This document shows, piece after piece, positions 44,979 to 54,192 of a DNA stretch of 64,000 nucleotides (positions are counted from its first letter, which is position 1; every line of letters begins with the position of its first letter). The notes under the pieces are model-generated. The model was not told the origin of the DNA. It worked only from the letters and a program-made list of their open reading frames with translations, and did not search any database. Source of the DNA: Falsiroseomonas sp050563545 (GTDB lineage: Bacteria; Pseudomonadota; Alphaproteobacteria; Acetobacterales; Acetobacteraceae); the NCBI RefSeq assembly GCF_050563545.1, contig NZ_JBNXUM010000003.1, positions 277,842 through 341,841 of the forward strand, given 5' to 3'. The position numbers and the translations under genes are program-made.

Positions 44979-45862
44979 GGCGCCTCGCGCGCGCCTGGCC
45001 GGTGCTGGTCGGCGCCGCCGCGCTGGGCTGGGTCGCCCTCACCTTCGATTGGGGGCAGGCCGGCGCGGCGCTGGCGCGCATCCGCCCCTGGCCGCTGCTG
45101 CCCGAGGTCTTCCTGCTCTCGCTCGCCGTCTATGCCGCCTGCGCCGTGCGCTGGATGGCGATCAGCCGCCTGCCCTGGCGCGCGCGGACCATGGCCAGCG
45201 TGCATGCCTATGTCACCGTCACCATCGCGCTCGGCATCGCGACGCCCATGCAGCTCGGCGAGGCGCTGAAGGTGAAGTACGCGCGCGACGCCGGGCTGCC
45301 GCTCGGCGCCTCCGCGGTGAACCTGGTGCAGGAAAGGCTGCTCGACCTCGCCGCCATCGCGGCGATGGCGGCGGCGGGGCTGCTGCATGGCCTGACCGGC
45401 TCTGCCGCGCTCGCCCTGGCCGCGCTGCTGCTGCCGGTGCCGGTCGCGCTGCTGCCGCGGCTCGGCCGGCGCTGGATCGCGCGCAGCCCGCGCCTGCTCG
45501 CCTGGACCGGCCCGCCGCTGCCCGCCCCGGCGGTCGGCGCGGTGCTGGCCGCCACCGTCGCCAAATGGGGCCTGACGCTCGCCACCTGGCTGGCGCTGCT
45601 GGCCGCGGTGGACGTCGTGCCCGGCCCCTGGCAGGGGATGCTGCTGCTCGGCGCCGTCGCGGGGGCAGGCATCGTCTCGATGGTGCCGGCCGGGCTCGGC
45701 GTGCAGGAGGTCTCGGCCATGGCGCTGCTCGCCGCCATGGGCTACCCGGCCGAGGCGGCGGAGGCCGGCGCGCTGGCGCTGCGGCTGCTGTTGCCGGTGA
45801 TGCTGGTCATCGGCGTCCTGCATCTGCCGCTGCTGCGGCACGGAGCCCCCAGGAATGGCTGA
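44975..45862 (+). CDS. flippase-like membrane protein (UPF0104/LPG synthase TM domain)
   Basis: A 295-residue inner-membrane protein with about eight helices. The patterns GIATPMQLGEALKVKYAR, LVQERLLDLAAI and MVPAGLGVQEVSAMAL are those of the lysylphosphatidylglycerol synthase transmembrane family (UPF0104), often found near glycosyltransferases and thought to move lipid-linked sugars. It overlaps the methyltransferase by four bases and the following methyltransferase by eight. No synthase domain is attached. Confidence 0.88.
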   Translation: MRRLARAWPVLVGAAALGWVALTFDWGQAGAALARIRPWPLLPEVFLLSLAVYAACAVRWMAISRLPWRARTMASVHAYVTVTIALGIATPMQLGEALKVKYARDAGLPLGASAVNLVQERLLDLAAIAAMAAAGLLHGLTGSAALALAALLLPVPVALLPRLGRRWIARSPRLLAWTGPPLPAPAVGAVLAATVAKWGLTLATWLALLAAVDVVPGPWQGMLLLGAVAGAGIVSMVPAGLGVQEVSAMALLAAMGYPAEAAEAGALALRLLLPVMLVIGVLHLPLLRHGAPRNG

Positions 45863-46463
45863 GAAGAGCGGCCTCTTCGCGATCCTGCGCCGCCCAGCGG
45901 TCTACGACTTCGTGCAGTGGCTGTTCCGCGCCGAGCGCAACCGCGCCTGGTTCGCCGGGACCTACCTGCGCGCCCGCGAGGGGGAGCGCATGCTCGACGT
46001 GGGCTGCGGCACCGCCGACATCCTGCGCTACCTCCCGCGGGTGGACTATGTCGGCTTCGAGCCGAACCCGGACTATGTCGCCGCCGCGCGCGCCGCACAT
46101 GGCGCTGCCGGCACCTTCCATGCCGGCTTCTTCGACGCGGCGGCGGCCGCCGCGCTCGCCCCCGTGGACCTCGCGCTGGTCGGCGCGGTGCTGCACCACA
46201 TGGACGACGCGCAGGCCACCGAGCTTTTCGCGCTGCTGCGCCGCGTGGTGAAGCCGGGCGGGCGGGTGGTGACCATCGACAATGTCTACGCGCCCGGCCA
46301 GAACCCCGTGGCGAAGCTGCTGATCGGCCTGGACCGCGGCCGGCATGTTCGCGCCCCTGAGGCCTATGCCGCGCTGGCCGCGCCGCATTTCGGCAGCGTG
46401 ACGGGCGAGGTCGTGCACCAGGCCTGGCCGCCCTACACCTTCTGGATCATGACGGCGCGCTGA
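45855..46463 (+). CDS. class I SAM-dependent methyltransferase
   Basis: A 202-residue Rossmann methyltransferase: RMLDVGCGTADILRYLP (motif I), YVGFEPNPDYV (acidic loop), VDLALVGAVLHHMDD and RVVKPGGRVVTIDNVY. The start MAEKSGLFAILRRPAVYDFVQ is an amphipathic helix. It is coupled to the flippase-like gene. The target may be a sugar or a polyprenyl-linked intermediate; the methyl acceptor cannot be read from sequence. Confidence 0.88.
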   Translation: MAEKSGLFAILRRPAVYDFVQWLFRAERNRAWFAGTYLRAREGERMLDVGCGTADILRYLPRVDYVGFEPNPDYVAAARAAHGAAGTFHAGFFDAAAAAALAPVDLALVGAVLHHMDDAQATELFALLRRVVKPGGRVVTIDNVYAPGQNPVAKLLIGLDRGRHVRAPEAYAALAAPHFGSVTGEVVHQAWPPYTFWIMTAR

Positions 46464-46510
46464 GCGCCGCGAGTTTGGAGCCGCCGCCGCCGCCATGGTA
46501 GCCTGACGTC

Positions 46511-47173
46511 ATGCGCGAGATCGTCATCTTCGGCGCCGGCGACATCGCGGCGCTCGCCTGGTTCTACTTCACCCATGACACCGCGCGGAAGGTCGCGGCC
46601 TTCACGGTGGACGCCGCCTATCGCCAGGGCGACACCTTCATGGATTTGCCGCTGGTGCCGTTCGAGGAGATCGCGGCGCTGTATCCGCCCGACCGCCATG
46701 ACCTCTTCGTCGCGCTGAGCTATGCGAAGCTGAATGCCGTGCGCGCCGCGAAATGCGCGGCCGCCCGCGCACTGGGCTACACGCTGCCGAGCTATGTCAG
46801 CAGCCGCGCCACGGTCTTCGCGGACCTGTCGCACGGCGACAACTGCTTCATCCTGGAAGACAACACGATCCAGCCCTTCGCGAGGATCGGCAACAATGTC
46901 ACGCTCTGGTCCGGCAACCACATCGGCCACCACTCCGCGATCGAGGACGATGTCTTCATGGCGTCCCACATCGTGGTCTCGGGCGGCGTGCGGATCGGCC
47001 AGGGCTGCTTCATCGGCGTCAACGCGACGCTGCGCGACCACATCACCATCGGGCCGCGCTGCGTCGTCGGCGCCGGCGCGCTGCTGCTGGCCGATGCCGA
47101 GCCCGAGGGCGTCTACATGGGCGCCGCGACGGAGCGCGCGCGCGTACCCTCTACCCGCCTGCGCGGGATCTGA
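46511..47173 (+). CDS. NeuD-like hexapeptide-repeat acetyltransferase
   Basis: A 220-residue protein with an N-terminal nucleotide-fold segment (IVIFGAGDIAALAWFYF), as in sialic-acid O-acetyltransferase NeuD and PglD, and a C-terminal left-handed beta-helix of hexapeptides (NNVTLWSGNHIGHHSAIED, SGGVRIGQGCFIG, ITIGPRCVVGAGALL). His in NHIGHHS fits the catalytic base of PglD-like N-acetyltransferases. It may acetylate the amino sugar produced by the WecE-like aminotransferase encoded at the other end of this cluster. Confidence 0.88.
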   Translation: MREIVIFGAGDIAALAWFYFTHDTARKVAAFTVDAAYRQGDTFMDLPLVPFEEIAALYPPDRHDLFVALSYAKLNAVRAAKCAAARALGYTLPSYVSSRATVFADLSHGDNCFILEDNTIQPFARIGNNVTLWSGNHIGHHSAIEDDVFMASHIVVSGGVRIGQGCFIGVNATLRDHITIGPRCVVGAGALLLADAEPEGVYMGAATERARVPSTRLRGI

Positions 47174-48070
47174 ATGCAGCGCTGGTATTCGCTTGGCCAT
47201 GTCTATGTCGCGGCGGGCGAGAACGACTGGCTGGCGAGCCATGCGAGCTACCCGACGCCGCTGGTGCTGCCGGACGGGCGGCTGCGCGTCTTCTTCTCGC
47301 CGCGCGACCGCGGCGGGCGCTCCTCCATCTTCTCGCTCGACCTCGCGCTGCGGGGCGACGGCTTCGAACGGCTCGGGCCGCCGATAGGGCCCTGGCTCGA
47401 GCCCGGGGCGCGCGGCGCCTTCGACGACGCCGGCGCGTCGGTGTCCTGCATCCTGCCTCGAGCGGATGGCGGGATCGAATGCCTCTATCTCGGCTGGACG
47501 CTCGGCGTCAGCGTGCCCTTCCGCACCGCGATCGGCGTGGCGACCGCCGGCCCGGGCGAGACGCGGCTTCGGCGCGCCTCACCCGCGCCGCTGCTGGACC
47601 GGAGCGCGGAGGATCCCTTCGTGCTAGGTTACCCTTGGGCGCTCGATCGCGATGGCGAGCGGTGGCTGTGGTACGGCACGCACCTCTCCTGGGGCGCCGG
47701 CTGGATGGAGATGGACCACGCGATCAGGCGTGCGGTGCGTGGCACGGGCGGCGCCTGGCGGCGCGACCCCGAGCCATGCCTGCGCCCCGCCGGCGGCGAG
47801 GAATTCGCGCTGTCGCGCCCCTGCGTGCTGCGCGACGCCGAGGGCTGGCACCTGTGGTACTGCCGACGCTTCGCGGAGTACCGGCTGGGCTATGCGCATT
47901 CGGCAGACGGCGTGACCTGGACGCGCGACGACGACGCGCTTTACTTCGACGGGGCAGAAGAGATCCGCACCTATCCCGCCGTCTTCGACCTCGGCGGCCG
48001 GCACTACATGCTGCACAACGGGGCCGGCTACGGGCGCAGCGGCTTCTCGCTGGCGGTGCTGGAGGCCTGA
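47174..48070 (+). CDS. beta-propeller glycosidase-like protein (GH43/GH32 fold)
   Basis: A 298-residue protein beginning directly after the acetyltransferase stop. It has repeated blades with motifs as in five-bladed propeller glycosidases: SHASYPTPLVLPDGRLRVFFS, FDDAGASVSCILP, EDPFVLGYPWALDRDGERWLWYG and SRPCVLRDAEGWHLWY. Acidic residues D in FDDAG and E in SAEDP are in plausible places for catalysis, but the three-acid set of GH43 is not certain. No signal peptide is present, so it acts in the cytosol, perhaps on activated sugars. Confidence 0.75.
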   Translation: MQRWYSLGHVYVAAGENDWLASHASYPTPLVLPDGRLRVFFSPRDRGGRSSIFSLDLALRGDGFERLGPPIGPWLEPGARGAFDDAGASVSCILPRADGGIECLYLGWTLGVSVPFRTAIGVATAGPGETRLRRASPAPLLDRSAEDPFVLGYPWALDRDGERWLWYGTHLSWGAGWMEMDHAIRRAVRGTGGAWRRDPEPCLRPAGGEEFALSRPCVLRDAEGWHLWYCRRFAEYRLGYAHSADGVTWTRDDDALYFDGAEEIRTYPAVFDLGGRHYMLHNGAGYGRSGFSLAVLEA

Positions 48071-48077
48071 GCCGACG

Positions 48078-48710
48078 TCACCCGTGCCGCACGATCACGG
48101 TGAACTCCCACAGCCCGTAATCCTGCAACAGCGCGACATGCCGGCCGTAGCGGTCGAGGCACATGCGCAGCATGTCGGCGGGGTCGGCGTAATGCAGGTC
48201 GGACCGGCGCCTGTCCGGGTCGCTCGATAGGCTCAGCACGTTGAAGGCGAAGCCGCGGCGGGATGCGCGCGACAGCGTCGCGATCGTGTCCTCGACATGC
48301 GCCCGCCATTCGGCATCGGGCGTCGCGCCCTTCACGTTGAGGATGCCGCTGCCGATCGCGTAGTCCTCCGCGCCCTCGGGCACCGCGCCGACATGCCAGG
48401 CGCGGTCCGCGCCCTCGCCGTGCAGGGCGCGCGCGGCCTCGATCATCGGCGCGGCGAGGTCGTAGCCGACGAAGCGGCCGCGATGCCCGGCCGCGCGCAG
48501 GAAGGGCAGGAAATCGCCGTAGCCGCAGCCGAGATCGAGCACCGAGGCGTCGGGATCATCCCCGACGAGCCGCACGAACTGCCGGTGGCGCAGCCGGTGC
48601 GACGCCTCGCCATTCCAGTCCACGCCGCGCGGCGTCGCCCCGTGCTCCGCGATGCGGCCGGCATAGTAGCTGCCGATCCAGCCGAGCAGCGCGTCGCGAT
48701 CCCCGGTCAA
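48078..48710 (-). CDS. class I SAM-dependent methyltransferase
   Basis: A 210-residue methyltransferase: SVLDLGCGYGDFLPFLRA (motif I), RFVGYDLAAPMIEAARALHG and a C-terminal FAFNVLSLSSDPDRRR segment. It converges on the propeller gene (seven bases apart) and overlaps the upstream GT2 gene by four bases, so GT2 and this enzyme form a small operon. A sugar or lipid methylation is likely, with the acceptor unknown. Confidence 0.88.
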   Translation of the reverse strand: MTGDRDALLGWIGSYYAGRIAEHGATPRGVDWNGEASHRLRHRQFVRLVGDDPDASVLDLGCGYGDFLPFLRAAGHRGRFVGYDLAAPMIEAARALHGEGADRAWHVGAVPEGAEDYAIGSGILNVKGATPDAEWRAHVEDTIATLSRASRRGFAFNVLSLSSDPDRRRSDLHYADPADMLRMCLDRYGRHVALLQDYGLWEFTVIVRHG

Positions 48711-49636
48711 GGTGCCGCCCCGGCCCGATGGACGGCACGGATCACCGTGTAGGGCCGCCGCTTCGTCTCCTGCAGGATGTTCGCGATGTAGAGGCCGAGC
48801 ACGCCGAGGATCATGACGATCGTGCCGCCGAAGAACCAGACGGAAAGGATGACGGAAAGCCAGCCCTCCACCCCGATCCCGTGCACCAGCCAGCGCATCA
48901 GGAAGAAGCCCATCGCGGCGAGGGACAGCGCGAAGACCAGCAGGCCGAAGTGGAAGATCACGTGCAGCAGCCGCGTGGAGGTCGTCGTGACCTGCTGCAC
49001 CGCCATCTCCAGCCGCCGGCGGAAGCTGTAGGTGGTCGGCGAAAGGGAGAGCTTGCGCACCTCCATCGCCGTCTGCCGGAAGCCGGTCGCAAGCCAGAGC
49101 TCCGAGATCTGGAAGGACCGGTCCTGGTGCGTCACCAGCGCGTCCACGTAGGGCCGCCGCATCAGCCGCGCCGTGACGAGGTTGCGCGGCAGCTTGCTGT
49201 CGCTCAGCGCGCCGACCAGCGCGTAGAAGGCCGCCCCGGCGACGCGATCCACCAGCCCGCCGCGGCGCTCGGCCTGGACGCCATAGACGACGTCCCAGCC
49301 GCCCTGCTGCATGGTCGCGTGGAAGGCCCCGAGGATCTCCGGCTCCTCCTCGAGGTCGCTGTCGAGCAGGAAGACCAGCTCGCCGCTGGACTGTGCGAGG
49401 CCCGTCATCATGGCGCGGTGGTGGCCGAAGTTGCGCGACAGCTCCACCACGACGACACGTGGATCGCCGCGCTGGATCTCGAGCGCAAGATCCAGGCTCT
49501 CATCCGGGGAGCCGTCATCCACCAGCACCATCTCGACCTCGTCGGCCACCGCCTCCGCGGCCTGCATGGCGCGGCGGTGGAACTCCCTGAGGCCGGGCGC
49601 GGACCGATAGAGCGTCGAGACGATCGAGAGCTTCAT
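48707..49636 (-). CDS. GT2 family glycosyltransferase (DPM1/ArnC-like)
   Basis: A 309-residue membrane-associated glycosyltransferase. The GT-A domain (residues 1-220) has SIVSTLYRSAPGLREFHRR, VLVDDGSPDES and FLLDSDLEEEPE (DxD metal site), and the last 90 residues form two transmembrane helices (HVIFHFGLLVFALSLAAMGF and SVILSVWFFGGTIVMILGVLGLYI). This is the arrangement of enzymes that move a sugar from a nucleotide donor to polyprenyl phosphate, such as ArnC and YfdH/GtrB. The product could be used by the membrane glycosyltransferase at 41933-43924. Confidence 0.92.
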   Translation of the reverse strand: MKLSIVSTLYRSAPGLREFHRRAMQAAEAVADEVEMVLVDDGSPDESLDLALEIQRGDPRVVVVELSRNFGHHRAMMTGLAQSSGELVFLLDSDLEEEPEILGAFHATMQQGGWDVVYGVQAERRGGLVDRVAGAAFYALVGALSDSKLPRNLVTARLMRRPYVDALVTHQDRSFQISELWLATGFRQTAMEVRKLSLSPTTYSFRRRLEMAVQQVTTTSTRLLHVIFHFGLLVFALSLAAMGFFLMRWLVHGIGVEGWLSVILSVWFFGGTIVMILGVLGLYIANILQETKRRPYTVIRAVHRAGAAP

Positions 49637-49755
49637 GCCGGCCGAGCCGATAATCCATCGAGCCGCGCCTTGTCCATGCGGCCGGGCGCGGCGCCGGGTC
49701 TTGCGGCCTCGGCGCCATCGGCTATGGAAAGGCGCCGCAACGACGGAGGCGCGCC

Positions 49756-50568
49756 ATGGACCCGGTCAGCCGCTACGGCGTCAGGATGGCGCTGCCCGAG
49801 GGCGACGCGCTCGACGAGGCCGCGGAAAGCCTGCGCCTGCTCGGCTTCGCCGTGGTGGACAGCGGCCTCGACGCCGCGGCGCTTGACGCGCTGCGGCGGG
49901 ATTTCGATGCGCTGCGCGCGGCACGGACCGCTCGCTTCGGCGCCGCACGCCTGGCCGCGATCGGCGAGGCCGAGCTGCTGCGCTGCCCGCTGGCGGAGTC
50001 CGCGGCCTTCCTGTCGCTCGCCGCAAACCCCGCGATCCTCGCACTCTGCGAGCGGCTGATCGGGCCGGGCTTCGTGCTCAACCAGCAGAACGGCATCGTC
50101 AATCCCGCCGGCGCCCAGACCTACAGCCAGTCGCCCTGGCATCGCGACCTGCCCTACCAGCACTTCGTGAGCTCCCGCCCGCTCGCGATCAATGCGCTGT
50201 TCTGCCTCGACGAGTTCACGCTGGAGAACGGCGCGACCCATGTCCTCCCGGCCTCGCACAAGGAGGAAGCCTTCCCCTCCGCCGCCCTGATCCGGCGCGA
50301 GGCGCGGCAGGTCGCCGCCCCCGCCGGGTGCTTCATCGTGCTGGACTGCATGGCCTATCACCGCGGCGGCGTGAACCGCAGCGGGATGGACCGCCGCGCG
50401 GTGAACCATCTCTACGGCATCGCGATCCTGCGCCAGCAGATCGACCTGCCGGCCGCGCTCGGCGAGGGCTTCACGGCCGACCCCGCGCTGCGCCAACTCC
50501 TCGGCCTCGCCCACCCGCAGCCGCGTTCGGTCGAGGAATACTACGCGATCAGGGAGAGGAAGTGCTGA
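49756..50568 (+). CDS. phytanoyl-CoA dioxygenase-family (PhyH) iron/2-oxoglutarate oxygenase
   Basis: A 270-residue PhyH-fold protein. The facial triad is visible as PWHRDLPYQ (His-x-Asp) and the late VLDCMAYHRGGVNRSG, with His and the Arg that binds 2-oxoglutarate. Such enzymes hydroxylate or otherwise oxidise small molecules, including sugar or lipid parts. It diverges from the GT2 gene across 119 bases and overlaps the convergent WbqC gene by 20 bases. Its presence among glycan genes suggests oxidation of a sugar or acyl side chain. Confidence 0.85.
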   Translation: MDPVSRYGVRMALPEGDALDEAAESLRLLGFAVVDSGLDAAALDALRRDFDALRAARTARFGAARLAAIGEAELLRCPLAESAAFLSLAANPAILALCERLIGPGFVLNQQNGIVNPAGAQTYSQSPWHRDLPYQHFVSSRPLAINALFCLDEFTLENGATHVLPASHKEEAFPSAALIRREARQVAAPAGCFIVLDCMAYHRGGVNRSGMDRRAVNHLYGIAILRQQIDLPAALGEGFTADPALRQLLGLAHPQPRSVEEYYAIRERKC

Positions 50569-51277
50569 AGGGCCGCCCCAGCAGCGCCGGCGCGGCGTCG
50601 CCGGTGTTGAGGATCAGGTCCACTACGCTCACCGCGGGTTCGAAGCCGTCCCAGAGCTGGGGATACTCGGGGTAGCCCGCGTAATCCATCCAGGCGACGT
50701 CGATGCCGCGCCGCGCGAAGGGCGCGGGATCGAGATAGGCCTTCGCCGCCGGCCCGGAGAGGTAGCGCGATGCTCCTGCCGCCTCGGCCAGCGCGGCCAG
50801 CCGCTCCGACGGGTCCATCCCCGGCAGCGCGTCGCGCGGCAGCAGCGCGCCGTCGCGCAGCACCGGCCGTTCGATCCCCAGCCGCGCCATCGTCGCGCGG
50901 ATCAGCGCCTCGTTCACGGCGGTCAGCATCGGCTCCGCGGCGACGGCGGTCAGCGCGCGCTCGATCCAGGGGAACTCCGCCTCGAAATGCGCGGCGCGGC
51001 GATAGGCCAGCGCGATGGCGCGCAGATGCTCCGCCGCCCAGCCCGGCCCGGCGATACGCGTCTCGTCCACGGCCTGGAGGTAGCGCCCCTTCACCTCCAC
51101 CGGCACGGTCAGCCATTGCGGGCCCTGCGCCGTCCTGATGCGGTTGCGGTTGCGCCAGTCGCGGCGCGTGTACTGCACGCTGTCGAGCAGCACGAGCGCA
51201 TCGGCCTGGCGCAGCATGTCGAACCAGCCGCGCCAGGGTAGGTAGTTCGACTGCGTGACGACGACGGTGCGCGCCAT
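50549..51277 (-). CDS. WbqC-family protein
   Basis: A 242-residue protein with the WbqC signature start VVVTQSNYLPWRGWFDMLRQAD, then LLDSVQYTRRDWRNRNRIRT and PVEVKGRYLQAVDETRI. WbqC-like proteins are common in O-antigen clusters next to sugar aminotransferases and are thought to modify amino sugars, perhaps with aminoacyl groups, though the reaction is not well established. The start overlaps the aminotransferase stop by one base (TGATG), strong evidence of joint function. Confidence 0.88.
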   Translation of the reverse strand: MARTVVVTQSNYLPWRGWFDMLRQADALVLLDSVQYTRRDWRNRNRIRTAQGPQWLTVPVEVKGRYLQAVDETRIAGPGWAAEHLRAIALAYRRAAHFEAEFPWIERALTAVAAEPMLTAVNEALIRATMARLGIERPVLRDGALLPRDALPGMDPSERLAALAEAAGASRYLSGPAAKAYLDPAPFARRGIDVAWMDYAGYPEYPQLWDGFEPAVSVVDLILNTGDAAPALLGRPFSTSSP

Positions 51278-52413
51278 CAGCGCGTGGCGTCCCCCAGCGC
51301 GGCGACGACGCGGTCCACATCGGCCTCGGTGAGCGCGAGGTGCATCGGCAGCCGGACCAGCCGCGCGGCGACGTCATCCGTCACCGGCATCGGCGCCGGC
51401 GTGCGCGCGAAGCGCAGCCCCGCCGGCGCGGAATGCAGCGGGACATAGTGGATCACCGCGCTGACGCCGAGCTCGCCGAGCCGCGCCAGCATCGCCTCCC
51501 GCGCCGGGGCCGAGCGGGCGAGCACGTAGTAGATATGGCCGTTGTGCCCGGCCTCGGCCGGCACCAAGGGCCGGCGCAGCCGCCCGGCCTGCTCGAGCGG
51601 CGCCAGGGCTGCGTGGTAGCGGTTCCAGGATTGCAGCCGAGCTCGCGTGATCTCGCGGCTCTGCTCGAGCTGCGCAAGCAGGAAGGCGGCGGTCACCTCG
51701 CTCGGCAGGAAGGACGATCCGAGATCCACCCAGGTGTAGCGCGAGATCTCGCCGCGATAGAACTGCGCGCGGTTGGTGCCCTTCTCCCAGATGATCTCGG
51801 CGCGCAGCGCGAAACGGGGGTTGTTGACGACCAGCGCCCCGCCCTCGCCGGCGATGACGTTCTTGGTCTCGTGGAAGCTGAGTGCCGCGAAGTCGCCGAA
51901 GCCGCCGAGCGGCCTTCCCTTCCAGGTCGCGTGCAGCGCCTGGGCCGCGTCCTCGATCACCAGCAGCCCGTAGCGGCGAGCGAAGGCGGAGATCGCCTCC
52001 ATGTCGCAGGCGACGCCGGCATAGTGCACGACGCAGACCGCGCGCGTGCGCGGCGTGACCGCCGCCTCCAGCAGCGTCTCGTCGATGTTGAGCGTGTCGG
52101 GGCGGATGTCCACGAAGACCGGCACGGCGCCGCGCAGCACGACGGCATTGGCGGTGCTGGCGAAGGTGAAGGACGGCATCAACACCTCGTCCCCGGGACC
52201 GAGGTCGCAGAGCAGGGCCGCCATCTCGAGCCCCGCGGTGCAGGAATGCGTCAGCAGCGCCCGCCCGCCCCCGGTGAAGTCCGAGATCAGGCCGTGGCAG
52301 GCCTTGGAGAAATGCCCGTTCCCCGCGAGGTGCCGGCGCTCCAGCGCCTGGCGGATATAGTCGAATTCCTTGCCGGCCAGGGTGGGCGCATTGAAGGGCA
52401 CGCGGTCGCTCAT
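51277..52413 (-). CDS. rffA: dTDP-4-amino-4,6-dideoxygalactose transaminase-like (WecE/RffA)
   Basis: A 378-residue PLP enzyme of the DegT/DnrJ/EryC1 family. Resemblance to WecE (RffA) is close over its whole length by memory: VPFNAPTLAGKEFDY, THSCTAGLEMAALLCD, MPSFTFASTANAVVLRGA, RPDTLNIDETLLEAAVT, VHYAGVACDME, and the PLP lysine (K184) in SFHETKN. It would aminate a 4-keto-6-deoxy sugar nucleotide, the starting point for an N-acetylated or otherwise modified sugar. The start at 52413 is preferred because upstream codons lack family sequence. RmlA/RmlB genes for the precursor are not in the window. Confidence 0.9.
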   Translation of the reverse strand: MSDRVPFNAPTLAGKEFDYIRQALERRHLAGNGHFSKACHGLISDFTGGGRALLTHSCTAGLEMAALLCDLGPGDEVLMPSFTFASTANAVVLRGAVPVFVDIRPDTLNIDETLLEAAVTPRTRAVCVVHYAGVACDMEAISAFARRYGLLVIEDAAQALHATWKGRPLGGFGDFAALSFHETKNVIAGEGGALVVNNPRFALRAEIIWEKGTNRAQFYRGEISRYTWVDLGSSFLPSEVTAAFLLAQLEQSREITRARLQSWNRYHAALAPLEQAGRLRRPLVPAEAGHNGHIYYVLARSAPAREAMLARLGELGVSAVIHYVPLHSAPAGLRFARTPAPMPVTDDVAARLVRLPMHLALTEADVDRVVAALGDATR

Positions 52414-52484
52414 GGGCGACCCGTTACACCAGGGCGGGCGGAAGGGCCATCGCCGGCGCGGCCGCGCCGTCGCAGCCAGGCCCG

Positions 52485-54158
52485 TCAAGGCTCCGTCTTG
52501 GTTCCGCCGGCTTCCGACGCCACCTGGTCGAGGGAGACGTCGCGCTCGATGCCGCCCACCAGGGCGGCCAGGCCTTCGCGGCGAAGCAGGTCGCGCACGC
52601 GCCCGCGCGCGCCGACGATCCGCAGGCCGATCCGCCTCGCCGAGACGAGATCATGCAGGGTGCGCAGCATGCGCGCGCCGGCGAGATCCATGGTAGGCGA
52701 CGACGACAGGTCGCACACGACGAGGCGGATCGGCCGGTCGCCCGCGTCCAGCCGCTTCCGCACGGCATCGAGGACGTTGTCCGCGTTGACGTAGAGCAGC
52801 GAGGCCTCCGGCCGAAAGGCGAGCACGCCCTCGATCGGCAGGTTGTCGGGATGACGCTCGGTGTCGCCGAAGATCGCCGTGCCGGGCACCCGGCCGAGGA
52901 AGGCGACATGCGGCCGGCTCGCGCGCAGCAGCAGCATTAGCACCGAGGCGAGCGCCGCCAGCAGCACGCCCTGCAGGATGCCGAACAGGAGCACCCCGGC
53001 CAGCGCCACCGCGGCGGCGACGAAGTCCGTGCGGCTGAGCTGACAGAGCCTGGCCAGCGCGCGGAGGTCGATCAGCCCGGCGACGGCGGTCAGCACGATC
53101 GCGGCGAGCACCGCCTTGGGCAGATCCGCCAGCGGCCCCGTCAGGAACAGCAGGCAGAAGGCGAGCGTCGCGGAGCAGACAAGAAGCGACAGCGGGCTGA
53201 CCGCGCCCGCCCGCTCGTTCACCGCTGTCTGCGACAGGCCGCCGGCAACGGGGTACGCGCCGCCGAGGCCGGCGAAGAGGTTCGCGCTGCCGAGCGCCAG
53301 CAGCTCCTGCCTCGGGTTCACGTCGTAGCCGTGCTTCTCGGCGAAGCTGCGCGCGGCGGAGATCCCCTCAATATAGGCCAGCAGCACGCAGCCCGCGGCG
53401 AGGGGAAAGATGCCGTCCACATCCGCGAACCCCAGGGAAGGCAGGCCGATCCCCGGCAGGCCTGGCGGGATCGCGCCCGTGACGACGACGCCCCGCGCGC
53501 GCAGGCCGAACGCCGTCACGCACAGGATGCCGAGGACGACGACGCCAAGTCCGACCGGCCAGGTCGGCATCCGCCGCGCGCCGAGCAGGAGAAGCGCGAT
53601 CGCCGCGGCGCCAAGCGCGAGCGTCACGGGGTTCGTACCGGGTATCTGGCCGGCCAGCAGGACGACGCGCTCGATCACGTTGGTGCCGCCGCCCGGCACG
53701 CCGAAGAGGCTCGGCATCTGCGTCAGGGCGATCGTGATCCCGGCGCCGGCGCGGAAGCCGATGAGGACGCTGTCGCTGATCAGCTTCACCAGCACGCTCA
53801 GCCGCGCCACCCAGGCGACCAGGCAGACCAGCGCGACGGCGAAGGCGGTGAGCGTCGCGATCTCGAGATGGCGCGCGGGATCGCCGCCCGCCATGCCCGC
53901 GACGCTCGCGCCCACCATGAGCGAGATCGCCGAGGTCGGCCCGATCGCGAGCTGGCGGGAGGAGCCGAGCAGCGCATAGCCGATGCCGCCGAGCATGTAG
54001 CCATAGATCCCGACTTGCGGCGGCAGGCCCGCGAGAGCCGCGTAGGCCAGCGCGACGGGAATCGCATAGGCGGCCAGCGTCACGCCGGAGACGAGATCGG
54101 ACCGGGCGGCGCGGGCGGAATAGCGGCCGAGCCAGGCGGCGGGCGGGAAGCCGATCAC
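52485..54158 (-). CDS. SulP-family anion transporter with STAS domain
   Basis: A 557-residue SLC26-type inner-membrane protein with about 12 membrane helices. The consensus first-helix pattern (LVSGVTLAAYAIPVALAYAALAGLPPQVGIYGYML) and the conserved IEGISAARSFAEKHGYDVNPRQELLALGSANL are present. The C-terminal STAS domain (about residues 425-540) has VVCDLSSSPTMDLAGARML. Members carry sulfate, bicarbonate, dicarboxylates or other anions; the substrate cannot be told. It lies 34 bases after the potassium-channel gene's start region on the same strand. Confidence 0.93.
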   Translation of the reverse strand: MIGFPPAAWLGRYSARAARSDLVSGVTLAAYAIPVALAYAALAGLPPQVGIYGYMLGGIGYALLGSSRQLAIGPTSAISLMVGASVAGMAGGDPARHLEIATLTAFAVALVCLVAWVARLSVLVKLISDSVLIGFRAGAGITIALTQMPSLFGVPGGGTNVIERVVLLAGQIPGTNPVTLALGAAAIALLLLGARRMPTWPVGLGVVVLGILCVTAFGLRARGVVVTGAIPPGLPGIGLPSLGFADVDGIFPLAAGCVLLAYIEGISAARSFAEKHGYDVNPRQELLALGSANLFAGLGGAYPVAGGLSQTAVNERAGAVSPLSLLVCSATLAFCLLFLTGPLADLPKAVLAAIVLTAVAGLIDLRALARLCQLSRTDFVAAAVALAGVLLFGILQGVLLAALASVLMLLLRASRPHVAFLGRVPGTAIFGDTERHPDNLPIEGVLAFRPEASLLYVNADNVLDAVRKRLDAGDRPIRLVVCDLSSSPTMDLAGARMLRTLHDLVSARRIGLRIVGARGRVRDLLRREGLAALVGGIERDVSLDQVASEAGGTKTEP

Positions 54159-54192
54159 CGGGGGATCCTTCGCGCGGCGGCCCCGCCGGGCG

